From the NCBI GenBank assembly GCA_038223055.1, contig JBBRHF010000096.1, forward strand, positions 1 through 15,742: a DNA stretch of 15,742 nt, in the 5' to 3' direction. Numbering within the stretch: the stretch's first letter is position 1; each line of letters starts with the position of its first letter. The position numbers and the translations under genes are program-made. Of this stretch, positions 14,599 to 15,742 are shown one piece after another. The DNA comes from JBBRHF01 sp038223055 (GTDB lineage Bacteria > Actinomycetota > Actinomycetes > JACCUZ01). A model generated the notes under the pieces. It was not told the DNA's origin and made no database searches. It saw nothing but the letters and a program-made list of their open reading frames with translations.

Positions 14599-15023
14599 GA
14601 CTGCGCAAGATCGTTACGGTCGACAAACCCCTCGACACGGTGTTCGCCTACCTGTCGGACTTCACCACGACCACCGAGTGGGACCCGGGCACGGTCAACA
14701 CCATCCGGACCAGCGGAGACGGAAGTCCCGGCACGGAATACCTGAACACCTCGACCTTCGCCGGCCGGCAGACCCAACTCACGTACGTCGTGCAGGAACT
14801 GGTCCCGAACCGGCGGATCTCCCTTCGCGGCGAGAACCGGACCGTGATCGCGCACGACACCATGACCTTTCGGGAAGTCGTCGGCGGCACGGAGGTGACC
14901 TACACTGCCGTCTTCACCTTCAAGGGCATCGCCCGGGCGCTTGCGCCGTTCCTGCGGCCGGCCGTCGCGCGCCTCGGCAACGAGGCCGAGTCCGGCATGG
15001 CGGAGGCTCTGGCCAGACTCTGA
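14595..15023 (+). CDS. SRPBCC (polyketide cyclase/START-like) protein
   Basis: A 142-residue SRPBCC fold protein, a helix-grip pocket that binds hydrophobic ligands. The opening RLRKIVTVDKPLDTVFAYLS and DFTTTTEWDPG are typical of the family, followed by alternating beta strands (TQLTYVVQELVPNRRISLRG, EVTYTAVFTFKG) and a long C-terminal helix (ARALAPFLRPAVARLGNEAE). No catalytic residue can be named, so it may be a carrier or chaperone for the modified acyl chain or a free fatty acid. ATG overlaps the SDR stop as ATGA, with GGGAAGGA upstream. Last gene of the coupled operon; a weak CTCGG/CCGAG dyad (15025-15039) follows the stop but is too short to call a terminator. Confidence 0.85.
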   Translation: MRLRKIVTVDKPLDTVFAYLSDFTTTTEWDPGTVNTIRTSGDGSPGTEYLNTSTFAGRQTQLTYVVQELVPNRRISLRGENRTVIAHDTMTFREVVGGTEVTYTAVFTFKGIARALAPFLRPAVARLGNEAESGMAEALARL

Positions 15024-15115
15024 GCTCGGGCGCACCGAGTCCGTCGGCTATCCCGATTCAGCCAGGTCCCGGCCGAGAACCCCAACGTCGCGGCGCTTCC
15101 TGTGGCAACCTGTGG

Positions 15116-15576
15116 ATGGTGTCGACACCTGACGTGCGCCATGACCCTCGTCTCGGTGCGCTCAGCGCGCCGTCTCGGCTCGCCGAGCCCGGCGAAAGGA
15201 TCTCGGCTGAGGAGCTCCAGCTCGCCGCGCGCAACCATGGTCTGCCACTGGAGGCGCTGCGTTTCGACGTCACGCCGCCGGGGCTGCACTACCCGCTGAC
15301 CCACTACGACATTCCCGCCGTAGTTCCGGGAGCGTTCCGGCTCGTCGTCGACGGCGCCGTTGCCAACCCGCTGTCGCTGGATCTGGACGCCCTCCGCGCC
15401 CGGCCGCATCATCGGCGGTCGTGACCCTGGAGTGCGCTGGAAACGGCCGGGCGCTGTTGCAGCCACGCCCGGTCAGTCAGCCCTGGCTGGTCGAGGCGGT
15501 CGGCACGTCGCGATGGACGGGGACGCCGTTGGCGCCTCTGCTACGTGCGGCCGGCCTGCACGACGACGCGGTCTGG
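15116..15576 (+). pseudogene. Sulfite-oxidase-family molybdoenzyme, frameshifted and truncated
   Basis: Two frames together give the N-terminal part of an oxidoreductase of the sulfite oxidase (oxidored_molyb) family, which carries a molybdopterin cofactor. The first frame from ATG 15116 holds LHYPLTHYDIPAVVPGAFRL and VVDGAVANPLSLDLDALRAR, then runs into a TGA at 15422. The second resumes near 15406 with VVTLECAGNGRALLQPRP, whose Cys in ECAGNGR is the expected molybdenum ligand, and continues through WTGTPLAPLLRAAGLHDDAV. The shift at about 15400-15410 fits one lost base. The homology stops near 15576, so the rest of the cofactor domain and the dimerisation domain are missing. Confidence 0.8.
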
Positions 15577-15742
15577 TCCACCTCTCAGCTCAGACCCAGA
15601 TCGGCGATTGGCGGCGCGGTGTGATCGGTGTTGTTGACGTACAAGTGCCCTCTGACATGGGATGTTGGCGCCCTTTTGCCTCACATCAGGATGCCCGGCT
15701 GGCTGGGGTCGTTGCCTCAGATGTGGGTGCCCGCTTCGAGAG
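15577..15742. other. Non-coding tail, possible mobile-element end
   Basis: No coding signal of a known family is visible after the molybdoenzyme homology stops. The segment contains TTGTTGACGTACAAG (about 15631-15645) and then a series of related repeats. It may be the terminus of an insertion sequence that truncated the molybdoenzyme gene and continues beyond the window. Confidence 0.3.
15677..15733. repeat. Imperfect 21-bp direct repeats near the window end
   Basis: The 21-base units 15677-15697 and 15713-15733 match at 17 positions; both begin TGCCTCA and end TGCCCG, with a 36-base period. A looser third relative begins at 15646 (TGCCCTCTGACATGGGATG). Multiple terminal repeats of about this size are known at the ends of IS21-family elements, but no transposase is visible to confirm it. 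Confidence 0.45.

Noticed and set aside
14525..15115. Plus-strand frame running through the SRPBCC gene into the molybdoenzyme fragment
   Set aside because: The part before 15116 is an out-of-frame reading of the SRPBCC gene. Only the portion from ATG 15116 resembles the molybdoenzyme.
1..15742. CRISPR array, tRNA or rRNA genes
   Set aside because: I saw no regularly spaced identical repeats with spacers and no tRNA or rRNA signature; the only short-period repeats are the 11-bp operator blocks and the end-of-window units.

Overview
The window is uniformly GC-rich. Its genes use GTG or TTG as well as ATG starts, and its proteins resemble actinobacterial families (SulP permease of the mycobacterial Rv1739c type, an Rv0447c–Rv0449c-like lipid operon, a Phd/PIN toxin–antitoxin pair). 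This points to a high-GC Actinomycetota chromosome; the genus cannot be read from the sequence.

Layout. Positions 1-840 are a mobile-element graveyard: a decayed IS110-type transposase and the 5' end of an IS30-type transposase, the latter running in frame into unrelated sequence. A Phd/YefM–PIN toxin–antitoxin pair (minus strand, about 840-1462) follows, then a short AT-richer intergenic stretch with nested inverted repeats, then a SulP anion permease with a C-terminal STAS domain (plus, 1823-3574). Positions 3575-3981 hold no intact gene but contain a fossil of a P-type ATPase. A large minus-strand gene (3982-7371, 1129 aa) is best explained as PPi-dependent phosphoenolpyruvate carboxykinase, a class easily left as 'hypothetical'. 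Divergent from it is a 361-aa protein I do not recognise. A strong 17-bp hairpin separates that gene from a convergent secreted protein.

The most coherent system lies at 9525-15023. A MerR-type regulator with a cobalamin-binding domain (CarH/LitR type, with W, E, H and H at the spacing of the B12 photoreceptor CarH) is divergent from a tightly coupled five-gene operon. The operon encodes a FAD-dependent amine-oxidase-like protein, a DUF1365 protein, a cyclopropane-fatty-acid-synthase-like methyltransferase, a short-chain dehydrogenase and an SRPBCC lipid-binding-fold protein. A near-consensus promoter (TTGACA, 17 bp, TAATGT) drives the operon, and three 11-bp-period direct repeats abut and overlap its -35, as expected of a CarH operator. 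The inference is that light destroys adenosylcobalamin, CarH leaves the promoter, and fatty acyl chains in the membrane are modified, probably as protection against photo-oxidative damage. The methyltransferase lacks two residues that bind bicarbonate in true cyclopropane synthases, so its product is probably not a plain cyclopropane.

The window closes with a frameshifted and truncated sulfite-oxidase-family molybdoenzyme gene, followed by imperfect 21-bp direct repeats that resemble the end of a mobile element.
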